DNA from: Arbacia lixula
Taxonomy: Eukaryota > Echinodermata > Echinoidea > Arbacioida > Arbaciidae
DNA: 64,000 nucleotides
Direction: 5' to 3'
Assembly: GCA_963669155.1 (NCBI GenBank)
Contig: OZ022589.1
Location: 11,748,965 to 11,812,964 of the forward strand
The notes under the pieces are model-generated. The model was not told where the DNA came from, ran no database searches, and worked only from the letters and a program-made list of their open reading frames with translations. The number at the start of each line of letters is the position of its first letter. The stretch's first letter is position 1. A program made the translations under genes and the position numbers. Below, one piece after another: positions 25,131 to 35,589 of this stretch.

Positions 25131-26520
25131 GAATTATTCCACCATTTATTGCCAATGGGACAGAGAGGACGAACTCTTGAGACACAAACTTAGATGGAAA
25201 TACCCAATGTACCATGATGGTCCCAATGTACCATGATGGTCCCAATTAACCATGGTACATTTCACATTATACAGTATTCTGAAAAATCAGCAGGAATGAC
25301 TGTGTACTTGAGATAGGTGTTTCATAGGTGAACATACTTTGCAACACCCCCCCCCCCCACCCACCCCCTCTCTGCACCTATTAACCAGAGTGTACCTGTC
25401 ACACTCTCAGGTGTAACTAGGAATGTGGTCTCAAAAAGGCAATGAACCATTTAACCCATTACAATGATCTATCCTAATCTGTCCAAAACATACTAACACC
25501 AACGCTGGTTACCACTGTGCTTGTGATACAACTTAACTCAGAATCAACACAATATACACTGCATTGCACTATTACGCATGGCATTGGGAAGGGGAAAGGG
25601 AAGGGGGAAGGGGGGGGGGGGGGTAGCCCCCCTGTCCCTTCCCTCCCAGCACCCATTAACCAGAGTTTACCTCTCACATTCTGAGGTGTCCCCTGGAATG
25701 CGGGTCTGACAAAGGTGCTTGTTGACAGTGTGATTGTGATTGATGGGAGCTGGGAGGGAGAGGTGGTAGATGGAGCTGGCTTAGCCTTACTCCTAGGCTG
25801 CAAAGCCTGTTTCTTTCTGATGCGCCCCTGCAATCACAATAAAGTCTGCACACCAAGACTATTCCTCCTCCCCTCTGTGCACTCTCCTCTCTCTCACTTC
25901 CTCCTTCCAAGAATAACTATAGCTTTAGGGACGGATGACTAGTCTATGTACCTAGACTTAGTTGTGGTTGCAGCAATGTATCGGGTTGCACAGGCTGAGA
26001 GTAAGACTAGGCCTGATGGAGCTGAGTAGGCCTATAGACAGACAGGCACAGGTGAGCCAACAAAGGCAGGCAGCTCACCTGCAGCTAACAACTAGTCTGC
26101 TCAAACAGACCCAATATCCCACAGGGCAGTACTAACTCATATTCAGGGTTTCTCTCGTATATTGACATGGAGGTCATTATCATGTCAGTGAACATGGAAG
26201 TAGAATGTGATCTGTGAAATGTGCTACTGTAAATAAAATGTCTGGATGCCATACTTAACTTTGCATGCCTAATAAGTAGGTCTTCCTAGTGGTGTACACC
26301 ATCTTCAAACATCGGTGTGGTAAAAACAGACTACACCCTGAAGATGTGCAGTCCAGAATGCACTATTTACAGTAGCACAGGGGAAAACGGAATATGATGC
26401 AATGTGTACATTTTCCCCTCAGGTGTATTTTTAACAATTATCAATCTGTGGAATGTAGAGCAAGTAAACCCCATGAGTGACATAATAGCAAAAGTGTGCT
26501 CAGGATGAACATCCATATCT
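25131..26520. other. Non-coding; poly-C/G runs and a local duplication
   Basis: A 19-bp unit starting CCCAATGTACCATGATGG is tandemly repeated at 25203-25240 with a degenerate third copy. C- and G-runs lie at 25347-25357 and 25611-25622. Positions 25360-25440 and 25640-25720 are diverged direct repeats sharing ATTAACCAGAGT and CTGAGGTGT-like words. Confidence 0.5.
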
Positions 26521-26680
26521 GGGACCTGTTGCATAAAACTTACCATTGGTAGTAACTTTGCTACCAATGGCAATTTTTATGGTAACCTTGAATTTGAATG
26601 GCTGTCGAGTGGTGTCACCATGGTAGTTACCATTGACGGCAGATTTAACCATTAGTGGTAAGTTTTATGCAACAGGGCCC
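26521..26680. mobile_element. GGGCC-ended foldback, family I copy 2
   Basis: A 160-bp foldback: GGACCTGTTGCATAAAAC at the left and GTTTTATGCAACAGGGCC at the right, with internal ACTTACCATTGGTAGTAACT arms. CTG precedes and follows it, consistent with a CWG duplication. It matches the copy at 4634 along its length. Confidence 0.8.
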
Positions 26681-26806
26681 TGGTTTCAAAATATGCAAAT
26701 GATACGAGAAGTAGCTGAAAGACTGCAGGCGTGACCTCTCACAGGATAATAAAACACCCAAGGGGCTGTCACTAGGCTGCCCTACCTGAACATTTCAACA
26801 ATTATT

Positions 26807-26973
26807 GGCCCCCTTGCATAAACTTATCATCAATGGTAACTCTGCCATATTGGTGACTACCATGGTAACATTGCTCGACAGCGGATCAAATTCAAGGTTT
26901 CCATAGAAGTTGTCATTGGTTACCGTCAATGGTAAGTTTTATCATCAATGGTAAGTTTAATGCAACAGGTCCC
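26807..26973. mobile_element. GGGCC-ended foldback, family I copy 3
   Basis: A 167-bp copy in the opposite orientation to copy 2 and only 126 bp away. A small internal tandem duplication, TCAATGGTAAGTTT twice, lies near its right end. A clean target duplication is not visible, perhaps because of divergence. Confidence 0.7.
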
Positions 26974-27219
26974 AGGTGATGGAAAATGTTAAACCCAGGT
27001 GGAGGCATAGGCTCAGTGACTCACACATCGCCCTAGTGTACAATGGTTCCATTATGCCTTTGAGGTGCCTTTCTGGCCCAATAAGGATAACATTTGATTG
27101 ATTACTTCTTTCAGGTGTGGAGATGATTTATCATCCTACCTGTAGAGATGAATTCCCAGATATTTCATTGTACAGCTGCCCACAATCATAAGGTCCATCT
27201 GGATGTAAATCAATCTGTG

Positions 27220-27288
27220 TGCCCTTCCTCCATCTCTCTCTCTCCTCTCTCCCTCTGTTCCTCTTTCCCTCCCTCTCTCCCTCACTCT

Positions 27289-27338
<50 letters not shown>

Positions 27339-27381
27339 CTCTCCCTCTGTTCCTCTTTCCCTCCTCTCCCTCCCTCCCTCC

Positions 27382-27422
<41 letters not shown>

Positions 27423-27545
27423 TCTCTCTCTCTCTCTTGCCCTGAATAATCTCTTCCCCCTGTCCCCGGTGTCCTCTCTCTCTCCACTCTCCACCATAAC
27501 CTTATCCATCCAATTTATCTACCACAATCCCTCTCTCTCCCACCT
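27220..27545 (+). repeat. (CT)n pyrimidine array
   Basis: CT-dominated DNA with CCCTCC and CTGTTCCTCTTT variants that repeat (about 27240-27275 and 27330-27365), giving a higher-order duplication. Apparent proteins are artefacts. Confidence 0.95.
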
Positions 27546-30500
27546 GACACAAGAAGTTATTACCAGATGGTTAGAGGTCAGCCCCAAATTTTAGGCCATT
27601 AATTTAGGTGTGAGAACCTTCCGGGCACAAGCAGTCCATATAAGGTCTGATTCCCTTTGAGGTCAAACCCTGACAGCTTCACATCCATCATTCCACCTGA
27701 TGTCACCCAAAATGCAGACCAGAAGATTTATGGGTGCTGCTTCTGGATACGAAGACAAAAAAGGACATCAGCCTCCATTCTGACCTGCCTTTATATTTTC
27801 CTACAAAAAGATTTTTTTTTCTGAATAAGTGCATGAAGTGCGAGGAAAAAAGTAAATTATACCTGCAAGGGCTACTTTTCATGCTTGACGTCATGACACG
27901 ACCACACTGACCCATTATACCCCATAGAACACACCTAAGGCCTTTTTTGTTGGCATTTTGGGGCAAAATCACTCTGAAACTCCCCCCCCCCCCCCACACA
28001 CACACACACACTCTCATGTTCTCTGCACTGCAACTGGAAATAATAACCCATGGATTGAGTGGAGGGCAAAGGGGAAAGTTAAAGATAGTGCAGCCTGTTA
28101 CAAAAGTCTTGAAACTTTGCAAGGATCAGCACTATGCATGTACCTAAACCATGTACGAAATTGCAGTCATAGCTTCATCAATATTTTTTATACAAAGGGG
28201 AGGTAAGCGAATAGCACCCGAGATTCGCGATATATATGGCGTATACAGCAATCTCTATTCAAAATTCTTCTATTATGTCCCAGTGTCCTACCACAACACA
28301 GAGACATTATAACTCCCCATCCTTATGCTTGGAGGAATATTCCAATATTCCCAAAACAAAAACTGGTTTCAACAAACCTACAGGGAGGCCTTCCCATACA
28401 ACTTGGGTTTATTTACAAACGAGGCTTTATCAAAACAAGGAAACTCACAAGGCAAGGGTTTTATCTTGGTATAATAAGGATCTGAACAAAATTTATTTAT
28501 ATAATCAATTTGAAAATAGAGGCACAAGTGTTGAGAATTTTAAAAAGTAGGTTATCTCTATTTTGCAGAGATGGAAAGGCTGTGATTAAAACATGCACCT
28601 ATCAAGTTGCACGAATGAGGCCAAATTTAGAAGTTCACACAACAACCCCGATTGGACATGACACTCATATTGTTAGTTTCTTTATCTTATACTTCTGGAG
28701 TAACAAAACTTCCCAAGAATACAGAGTAAATAATATTCCTTTGGCATGTTTATAGTAAACAGTCCCACTTTTGCTGCTTAAAAAATAGTGTTTTTTAAAT
28801 CAGTGGGAAAATCCCATGAGGGCACAGGGCGATTTAGCCCCCACAGGCAAGTTCAGAGCCCCCCTGAAAATTTTTTTTTTGTCATATGGTATAATAGAAA
28901 GAGAGTTGAGAATTTTAATGTCTTATGACTTCAGGCTTGATGAGTAACTCGTGCAAATGGAATTGTATTCTTACTCTCATGAACAAAATTTCACATATGC
29001 AATCATATTCGGCTGGATATCATGAATAAGTGTTAAAATAAGCATTTAACCCATTTAATCCCATAGACAAGGCATTGAGTTGCTTTAGATATGGGACCGG
29101 TAGTGTTTGACATTGAGTGGGTTATGGAAAACTGAACTCCAGACCCGCATCTTGCTGTAGTAGGAGTTGTCTCCCACTTGCGTACCTCCGCACACACACA
29201 CACACCTAGCTCCAAATACTCCAAGCCGGCGTGTAACTGATAGCGCGGAATCGTAGTAGCCTACCGGTGGTGCGTGTGATGGTCTATGTGACTAGTGACC
29301 CATCTCGACATGAATGTAATCTGTTTGTCACTCATCCCCCGCCAAACCTGATCCTCCCGACACCCTACCGAGAGACCCGGAGAGCCCGGTGAGGGGGGAT
29401 GCGGTTCGCACGGTTTCCGGAGACGAGACACCGGTAGCGGGATCGCATCTCTTTGCTTACGTAGTAGTGGGGTGAGAAGTGATGACTTACAGACCCGACC
29501 TGGCACTGATTCCACACTGGGAAACAAGACCAATACCAATATCAATACCAGTACCAATGCTAACACTCAAATACACAGCGTGGCAGCTATCATAGGTTCA
29601 GAAATGGGATGTCAGAAAACTGATCCTGATCTAAGATGCCATTCTCATAATCATTTATATCAATACTTTTCCTTTCTGATTATTTTTTTAGAGCCAGACA
29701 CAATGCTACTCTATGTCACTTGAGTGAAATGATCCACAAACTGCACATTAAGTTTAAATATTCAAAATATGTGTACATTTTTCTGTAAAGCTGAGGCAAG
29801 TCTTCTTACTCCTTCTCTTTGGCAAACACCTTTTTTTTTGGTCCATTGTTTTGCACATATCTATTGCTGTTCTGTCTGATAACCAACCAACTTTCTGGTT
29901 GCCATGAGCAAAACTGGTTTAGGCACTCCCTCTTCATAAAATATTTTGCAAAATATTGCATGTACCTAAGGTGATCTGCTGTCAATATTGAACTCAGGAA
30001 TAATTTAGGATTTAAACTTTGATGAGCAATTCCAATCAGCTGACTCATATTTGTTAGTGAGTGAATCAATTACCAATGACTGCTATACAACACTGACTTT
30101 GTAGAGCAATCAGCCCAAAATGAGTAGCCAATTGCAATGCTACGCCAGGTAAATTAGTCCCTGTTGAACTGCGTGCTACTTAGTACTCGGTGTTGTTCTT
30201 GGGTAGTATTGGTACCGAGATTGGAAGACCTGTGTGCAATCAATCCACGGTGTGACACATCCACGAACCTGATGAGAGGAAACCTGAGCAGAGTGTCTTC
30301 CTGGAATCTAGCCGACCAACGCCCAGCTCATCCCGGTGACAAGGATTGCTGTGGTATCTTCAAGGTGAACTCATCATCCATAGAGTGGATCAAAAAGTCC
30401 TGTATCCACCTTCCCACACATTACGATACATTGTTTCATGGTGGTACCCAGGCCCACAGACACAGACGTGTTATGGTCCAATCTCATCAATGAGCTATCA

Positions 30501-30676
30501 TCACAAGAAACTTCCGAATCACTCTTTGGAAAGACCTTTGTAAGAAAATTTTCTAGACACATCATCTGGGATGATCCAATTCTAAGAAAGATATTGATTA
30601 AGTCTGACTGGTCTACAATGTCCCAAAATATCGGGGTCTACGCAAAATACATGAAACATGTATACCCCATTCCCAA
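27546..30676. other. No supported gene; P-repeat fragment and CpG-rich patch
   Basis: A C-run and short CA tract lie at 27982-28010. Positions 28790-28960 resemble the P repeat fragment at 1295. Positions 29220-29470 are CpG-dense (listed separately). Frames at 28236-28550 and 30164-30493 are over 100 codons but carry no motif I recognise. A short AATACC-type repeat lies at 29527-29562. Confidence 0.4.
29222..29470. promoter_or_regulatory. CpG-dense patch, possible promoter-proximal DNA
   Basis: I count about 22 CpG dinucleotides in roughly 250 bases, far denser than neighbouring DNA, which is CpG-poor. It includes CCGGTGAGG and CTTACGTAG words that could be donor sites on plus and minus strands respectively. 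No TATA box or coding exon is identified, so promoter status is only a possibility. Confidence 0.25.
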
Positions 30677-30736
30677 TGTCTCTCTCTCTCTCTCTCTCTC
30701 ACTCTCTCTCTCTCTTTCTCTCTCTCTCTTTCAATG

Positions 30737-30791
<55 letters not shown>

Positions 30792-30800
30792 CTCTCTCAT
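30677..30800 (+). repeat. (CT)n array
   Basis: CT dinucleotides interrupted by TTTCAATGTCTC. It ends 28 bp before the palindrome at 30828. Confidence 0.95.
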
Positions 30801-30827
30801 GGACAATGCCAAAAGCTTATGGCAGTC

Positions 30828-31059
30828 TACACTACAGCTCAAAGAAATTGGCATAGGGAAAGGGAAGAAAGGGAAGGAGCAGCAGTTGTAAACCGCGGTA
30901 TATATTTTGTCCAGTTCAGCATGAAACATGATGCTTTTTAGGCTACTACATCATGTTTCATGCTGAACTGGAGAAAATTAAACCGTGGTTTAAAACTGCA
31001 GCTCCTTCCCTTTCTTCCCTTTCCTTTTCCCTATGCCATTTCCTTTGAGCTGTAGTGTA
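30828..31059. mobile_element. Family L long palindrome, complete copy
   Basis: A 232-bp near-perfect palindrome with arms of about 108 bp and a loop of about 15 bases. It starts TACACTACAGCTCAAAG and ends with the complement. Arms include GGGAAGAAAGGGAAGGAGC and CAGCATGAAACATGAT. Its ends can be read as TA target plus CACTAC termini. A second copy is at 54629. It encodes nothing obvious; a transcript would form a long hairpin. Confidence 0.85.
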
Positions 31060-32714
31060 TATCCAAACATATGAAGGCCTATGCAAAATGCATGTAGCAT
31101 GCCCCATCCCCAACCTCTCTCACCTTGACTGACTGACGAAAAGTTTGTGACGGCCTACTCCCACCTGCCTATACGAGTACACGTATCGGTACCTGGTATA
31201 GGCTAATCGGCCTCTTCAATTGAACCCAGGGAAGGCAATCTTCTCCTCGATGCGCCATCTGTCCTCGCATGCCCATCAACGGGGCACGGCTACACCTCCC
31301 CGACACACACCTACGTGGCATCAGAAGTTCGCGACCTAGTTTCCTAAACTAGTTTCAGGTGTAGCGTAGTGGTAGGACCAGGACATGTGGGTGATCAGGT
31401 ATTCGGTCTTACGTCATGAGAGGCTCATAGCTCACACCCCCTCCCACAGCTGAGATAGGGGGGATTGGGGGGGGGGGGGGGGTCACATGGGGCATATAAT
31501 TGTGCAGCACATAATGAAGAATGGGGGGGGGGGGGGGGTCGGCATGCAAAGGGCATATGATGAGGAGAGCCAGCAAAAGATAGGAATCAATTCACCTGGG
31601 AATAACAAAAGCAAGGGGGCTGCACAATCAAAAGTTTCAGTTGTATCATGGAGGAGGGGGGAAGGGGGGTGGGGGGGGGGGTCATTACAGGTTGAAATGA
31701 TGGTGTGATGAGGACAAAGTTGGTAAAAGAGTTCAATTAATGAGAATGAAAGAGACGAGGAGGGCTGCAATGTGTGGAGCGTCGATGCAGAATCCAATCC
31801 ATTTTCTGATCATTTAAACGATATAAAACAAATTAAGAGGGGGGAGGGGACTGCAATATAAAATGGAATGATGTATTGGTTTGTATCTAATAAACAGACA
31901 AGGTACATGGGGTATTAGAACATAAGGGAAAAGATTATGCAATGGGATGGAGGATGGAGGCGGGTGACTCAATCAAATAAGATGGCATGGGATGTGCGCT
32001 GCGTTATTTAACAGAGTAGAACGGTGGTGTGTGTTCACATTTGAGGTGGAAAATGAAGGAGGGCACATTTGGGGTTAAGGAGAATGATGAATTAGAGGTG
32101 GGCTGCACATTGCAGAAAAATCAAGGAGGGGGCTTCATCACAGGTCAAGTTGAAGTACTCTGTAGGTGTAACTTTGCCTTCTTACGTGGGGGTGGGGTGG
32201 GGGTGGGCGTGGGCATGGGGAGGAGGGGGGGGGGGGTCTTTGCTCACCTGAGAAGGGCAAGGTTGTAATCAGAAGTAGGGCAAGGTCAGTCATAGAGTAG
32301 AATGAAAGAAAGGGGGCAGCATATCTGATGGCAATGAAGGGGGCCTGATTGACAAATCAAAGCCATATGGTAGGATGGGGGCTGTACTGATATTCTGAAA
32401 ATGAACTTGACTTGAGTTTCGACTTAATCCTTTGCAATTCACTATAGTGATTGTCCAATTAGCAAAGGTTTTGACTTATGCCAGTTTTCAGAATTAAAGC
32501 CAACTTAGGTAAAGAGGCCCAAGATAAATAACAACATTCAAACTTGACTGAATTCAATGTAATTCTATGACCAACCTCGTCATAAGTCCACAGAGGTCAC
32601 ACAATGTGTGGAAGAAATATAACTGTTGGAACAGGCAGCAAGATATACAAAATAATTCCATCTCCTTACAACAAGTTTGCCTCTACACGTTAGTGCAATC
32701 TGCTGAGACGCCTC
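31060..32714. other. No supported gene; G-rich DNA
   Basis: Repeated G-runs lie at 31458-31482, 31522-31538 and 31651-31681, with another at 32226-32236. A TAGCGTAGTGG word at about 31367 matches an RNA polymerase III A-box but no convincing B-box follows. The rest is purine-rich and open in several frames without recognisable products. Confidence 0.4.
31458..31681 (+). repeat. Cluster of G homopolymers
   Basis: Three G-rich runs, each with 12 or more consecutive or nearly consecutive G, within about 220 bp. They meet G-quadruplex criteria on the plus strand and are likely assembly-error-prone. Confidence 0.8.
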
Positions 32715-32721
32715 TAATACC

Positions 32722-32789
32722 CCTTTTATAGTGAGAGTTACCCCGGATCAGGTCCGGACCTGATCCGGGGTAACTCTCACTATAAAAGG
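32722..32789. repeat. 68-bp perfect palindrome
   Basis: Two 34-base arms match exactly with no loop, centred between 32755 and 32756 (GGTCC|GGACC). The arm is the left terminal sequence of the surrounding element, so the end appears duplicated head-to-head. Confidence 0.97.
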
Positions 32790-33117
32790 TCGAAAAATAT
32801 TTAGCCCGAGCTAAAGTTAGTCCTAGCTGAGAGGAGGGTCAGGTCCGCATCAGGTCCGGATCAGACCCGAGCTAACGTCACTATAAAAGGTCTCTCGATT
32901 TAGCGCGGACTAAAATCAGTGACCCATGAACTGGAAGTGCGGACTGTGCGGTATATGTATGCTGCTTCCGTTTCCAGGTTACCCACGTACAAGCGCAAAG
33001 CACGCTAAAGCTGTAAACATTCGCGCCTCCTCACGCTAGCTCTGTGTGTGCCGTGTACTGTATTCTCTTTCAGCCGAGATAGCAAAAAAAAGAAGAAGGA
33101 AAATCCGCACGTAAAGC

Positions 33118-33405
33118 ATGTCGAAAGATGATAAAACATCGAGAGGAAAGAAGTGGGAGAGCGATGAGGAGCTATTCATGTTCCAACTTCGCGCAAGTCG
33201 AGTAATACAAAAATCAAAAGGGAAACATGAGGATCGGTACACGATGAACTTCACACGAGAACACACGGAGCTATATGGTGATACGCTAGCACGTGCGCAT
33301 GCGAGTGCACGTATACAATTTTTGCAGTCGCGGGAAGCACAGTTGAGATGGGGCGCGCTCGCGGGAAGGACGGCTGATGGGGCAGTACGTTACCACGGCA
33401 ACTAG
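33118..33405 (+). CDS. 95-codon open frame inside the TAA-flanked element
   Basis: Unrecognised small protein. It begins MSKDDKTSRGKKWESDEEL, a basic patch followed by a W..DEE.. pattern that loosely recalls the start of the Myb/SANT-like DNA-binding proteins carried by Harbinger transposons; this is weak and inferential. The C-terminal half is Ala/Arg-rich. It is much shorter than a usual Myb-like Harbinger protein. Upstream, TACTGTATTCTCTTTCAG resembles a branch/acceptor region. The start was chosen as the first ATG after that and the frame closes with TAG. It may be a relic or a chance frame. Confidence 0.35.
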   Translation: MSKDDKTSRGKKWESDEELFMFQLRASRVIQKSKGKHEDRYTMNFTREHTELYGDTLARAHASARIQFLQSREAQLRWGALAGRTADGAVRYHGN

Positions 33406-33524
33406 TGCGGTCTCGCTCCCGTCATGGGTGGTCGAAAAATGCAGTATAAAAGGACTTACCCCGAGCTAAAGTTACCCCGCTTCTGAAGCGGGGTAAGTCT
33501 GAGCGCACTATAAAAAGGGCATAA

Positions 33525-34230
33525 GTCACCACAGCCTGGAAATGTTCCATATCATAATTTGTGATCGTTGCTGGTGTAACCTGAGCACCTCCATCCATCA
33601 TCACTCACAGAACTCTGAAAGCTGTCAGGGAATCCTGAAACCTGAGCCCTTTTCTTCATACCTGGCTCATGCAGCGTGTCCACACGTAAAATAGTTTACA
33701 CCAAAACTCTACAAAGAAACGTTGTTTGAAGAATCATTGTAAAACCAACAGGGTGCCCACACATAACAAATCTGTAAAGAAATGTTAGGCGTGCAGATTG
33801 CTAGTGCACATGTGTTTTTTTCTTCTTCTCTCTGCCTGTCTTCGGTGAGCGCGAGCTAGTTTGAGTTGATTCGTACCCTGACTACATGGAAATGAGGGAA
33901 ATTTGTGCATGTGGTCACGCTAAGCTATACCCAGTAATACAACGTACATGTATTGGTACTAAGCGTCCACACATACACCGGACTGTGATTCTTTATACAG
34001 CTCTAGTTCAAAATGATGCCAAGACCCTAATTTCTTTATACAACATTTCGTTATGTGATGTATCGTTACTCGGCATCCACACACAGAACTTCATCATATA
34101 GGTACATGTACATGCATATCGTTTTGGTTTTGGTTTCAGTTTGTGGGAGGGTGGAATCGCGATTTAAGTATTTAGATTCATTTCTGAATGAAATGGCAAA
34201 CGTAAAACGTCTGAAGTAAACAAATATATG
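33525..34230. other. No recognisable gene
   Basis: AT-rich DNA with short frames and no repeat partner in the window. Confidence 0.45.
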
Positions 34231-34405
34231 CAGTCAAACCTGTCTTAGTGGCCACCTGTCTATAGCAGCCAACCTGTCTATAGTGGCCACTAAAATAATT
34301 CCCCGGAGAGATCATGAGTTTAGGAACTTGGCTATAGCAGCCACCTGTCTATAAAGGCCACAATTTTTGTTTCCCTTGGGTGGCCACTGTAGACAGGTTT
34401 CACTG
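34231..34405. mobile_element. Pogo/Tc1-like MITE (CAGTCAAACCTGTCT ends)
   Basis: A 175-bp element with ends CAGTCAAACCTGTCT and the complement of CAGTGAAACCTGTCT, next to TA dinucleotides. CAGT-starting ends and TA targets are typical of pogo/Tigger-type elements. The interior repeats TGTCTATAGxxGCCAC words five times, so the terminal motif is reiterated. No coding capacity. Confidence 0.75.
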
Positions 34406-35194
34406 TATATATAGGCTCTAGATATGTATGTCCCAAGCTTGGGTACTGTTTTGGGAAGAAACAACTTGTGGGTCTCCCTTGATTCGGCCAGCATCAGCAT
34501 GGCTGAGTCGTGAGAACACAGCCCATTATTCCTGCTATCAGAGGCTCAGGCAACATGTCTTGGATTTCAGACCCTCTGCACATCAATTCTTTATATCAAA
34601 CAAAGAAATAGAATCCGGTCTCATGTATGGTGCTTGGCGGGATAAAATATCGATACTGGCATGCTTCTTGATAGCTTCCCTCTTATTTTTCAGGGATATG
34701 CTTGATATCTTGGTATGACTCATCTGTATCGTGATGATGAGCAGTGAAAAGCAGTGGAATTGTTACACACTGGCTCACAGCAATGTAGCCCCCCCCCCCC
34801 CCCCCTTCTCCAGCATAGCAATGCAAAAAGAGCCCCAGTGTACAAAACAATATTACCTCCAAGGATATGGTACAAAACATACAGGTGTTTGTTTAGTAAC
34901 ATCAAGCTTTAAGTTTAAAAGAAGCCCCCACAAATAGATTTTCTTTTTCTGCTGGGTATGAGATTGAATAGATGTGAAATGGACAGAATCCTGCTTACAA
35001 GAAGAGACTACATCTTGGGAGAAGGTCACAGACTATGGGAAATCTTGCTCCTAATCCACCTGAAAATGAGCATGATTGATTCTGGGTATCATCATTTCAA
35101 AAACTTGACTTTCTCCTGACTGAACAAATCACACACTACTGATGGGACTCAGAGATCTCTGCCTTTTATCTTACATGCCATTTAGTGGTTACCA
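34406..35194. other. No recognisable gene; poly-C run
   Basis: A run of about 16 C lies at 34789-34804. Frames on both strands are short. Confidence 0.45.
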
Positions 35195-35279
35195 TGATAA
35201 GGAGGGGGGTGTTGGGTTAGGGGAAGGGGAGAGGGGAGAGAGGGGAGAGGGGAGAGGGGGGAAGGGGGAGAGGGGAGGG
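35195..35279 (+). repeat. G-rich GGGGA repeat abutting the assembly gap
   Basis: GGGGAGA/GGGGA units run into the gap. Strong G-quadruplex potential probably caused the break in assembly. Confidence 0.85.
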
Positions 35280-35479
35280 NNNNNNNNNNNNNNNNNNNNN
35301 NNNNNNNNNNNNNNNNNNNNNNNNNNNNNNNNNNNNNNNNNNNNNNNNNNNNNNNNNNNNNNNNNNNNNNNNNNNNNNNNNNNNNNNNNNNNNNNNNNNN
35401 NNNNNNNNNNNNNNNNNNNNNNNNNNNNNNNNNNNNNNNNNNNNNNNNNNNNNNNNNNNNNNNNNNNNNNNNNNNNNNN
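35280..35479. other. Assembly gap of 200 N
   Basis: Exactly 200 N. The round length suggests a placeholder or a size estimate. Open frames spanning it are meaningless. Confidence 0.99.
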
Positions 35480-35589
35480 GATGTCTGTGCTCCTTCTGCG
35501 CCCATCAGTCTGTGGCAGGCTGAAATCCATCCTAAGGCTCCCTGGCACCTCCATTATTAAGGCCGCCTGTCACTCAAGCCGTGTCCCCA

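Larger units (their letters stand above)
32718..33521 (+). mobile_element. Harbinger-like DNA transposon candidate (TAA flanks)
   Basis: An 804-bp element with 16-bp inverted ends TACCCCTTTTATAGTG and TGCCCTTTTTATAGTG (two mismatches), flanked on each side by TAA. A 3-bp TWA duplication is characteristic of PIF/Harbinger elements (established), so assignment is plausible. ACTATAAAAGG and TTACCCCG words recur near both ends. It contains a 68-bp perfect palindrome at its left end and a 95-codon frame (33118-33405). It is too small to encode a transposase. Confidence 0.7.
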
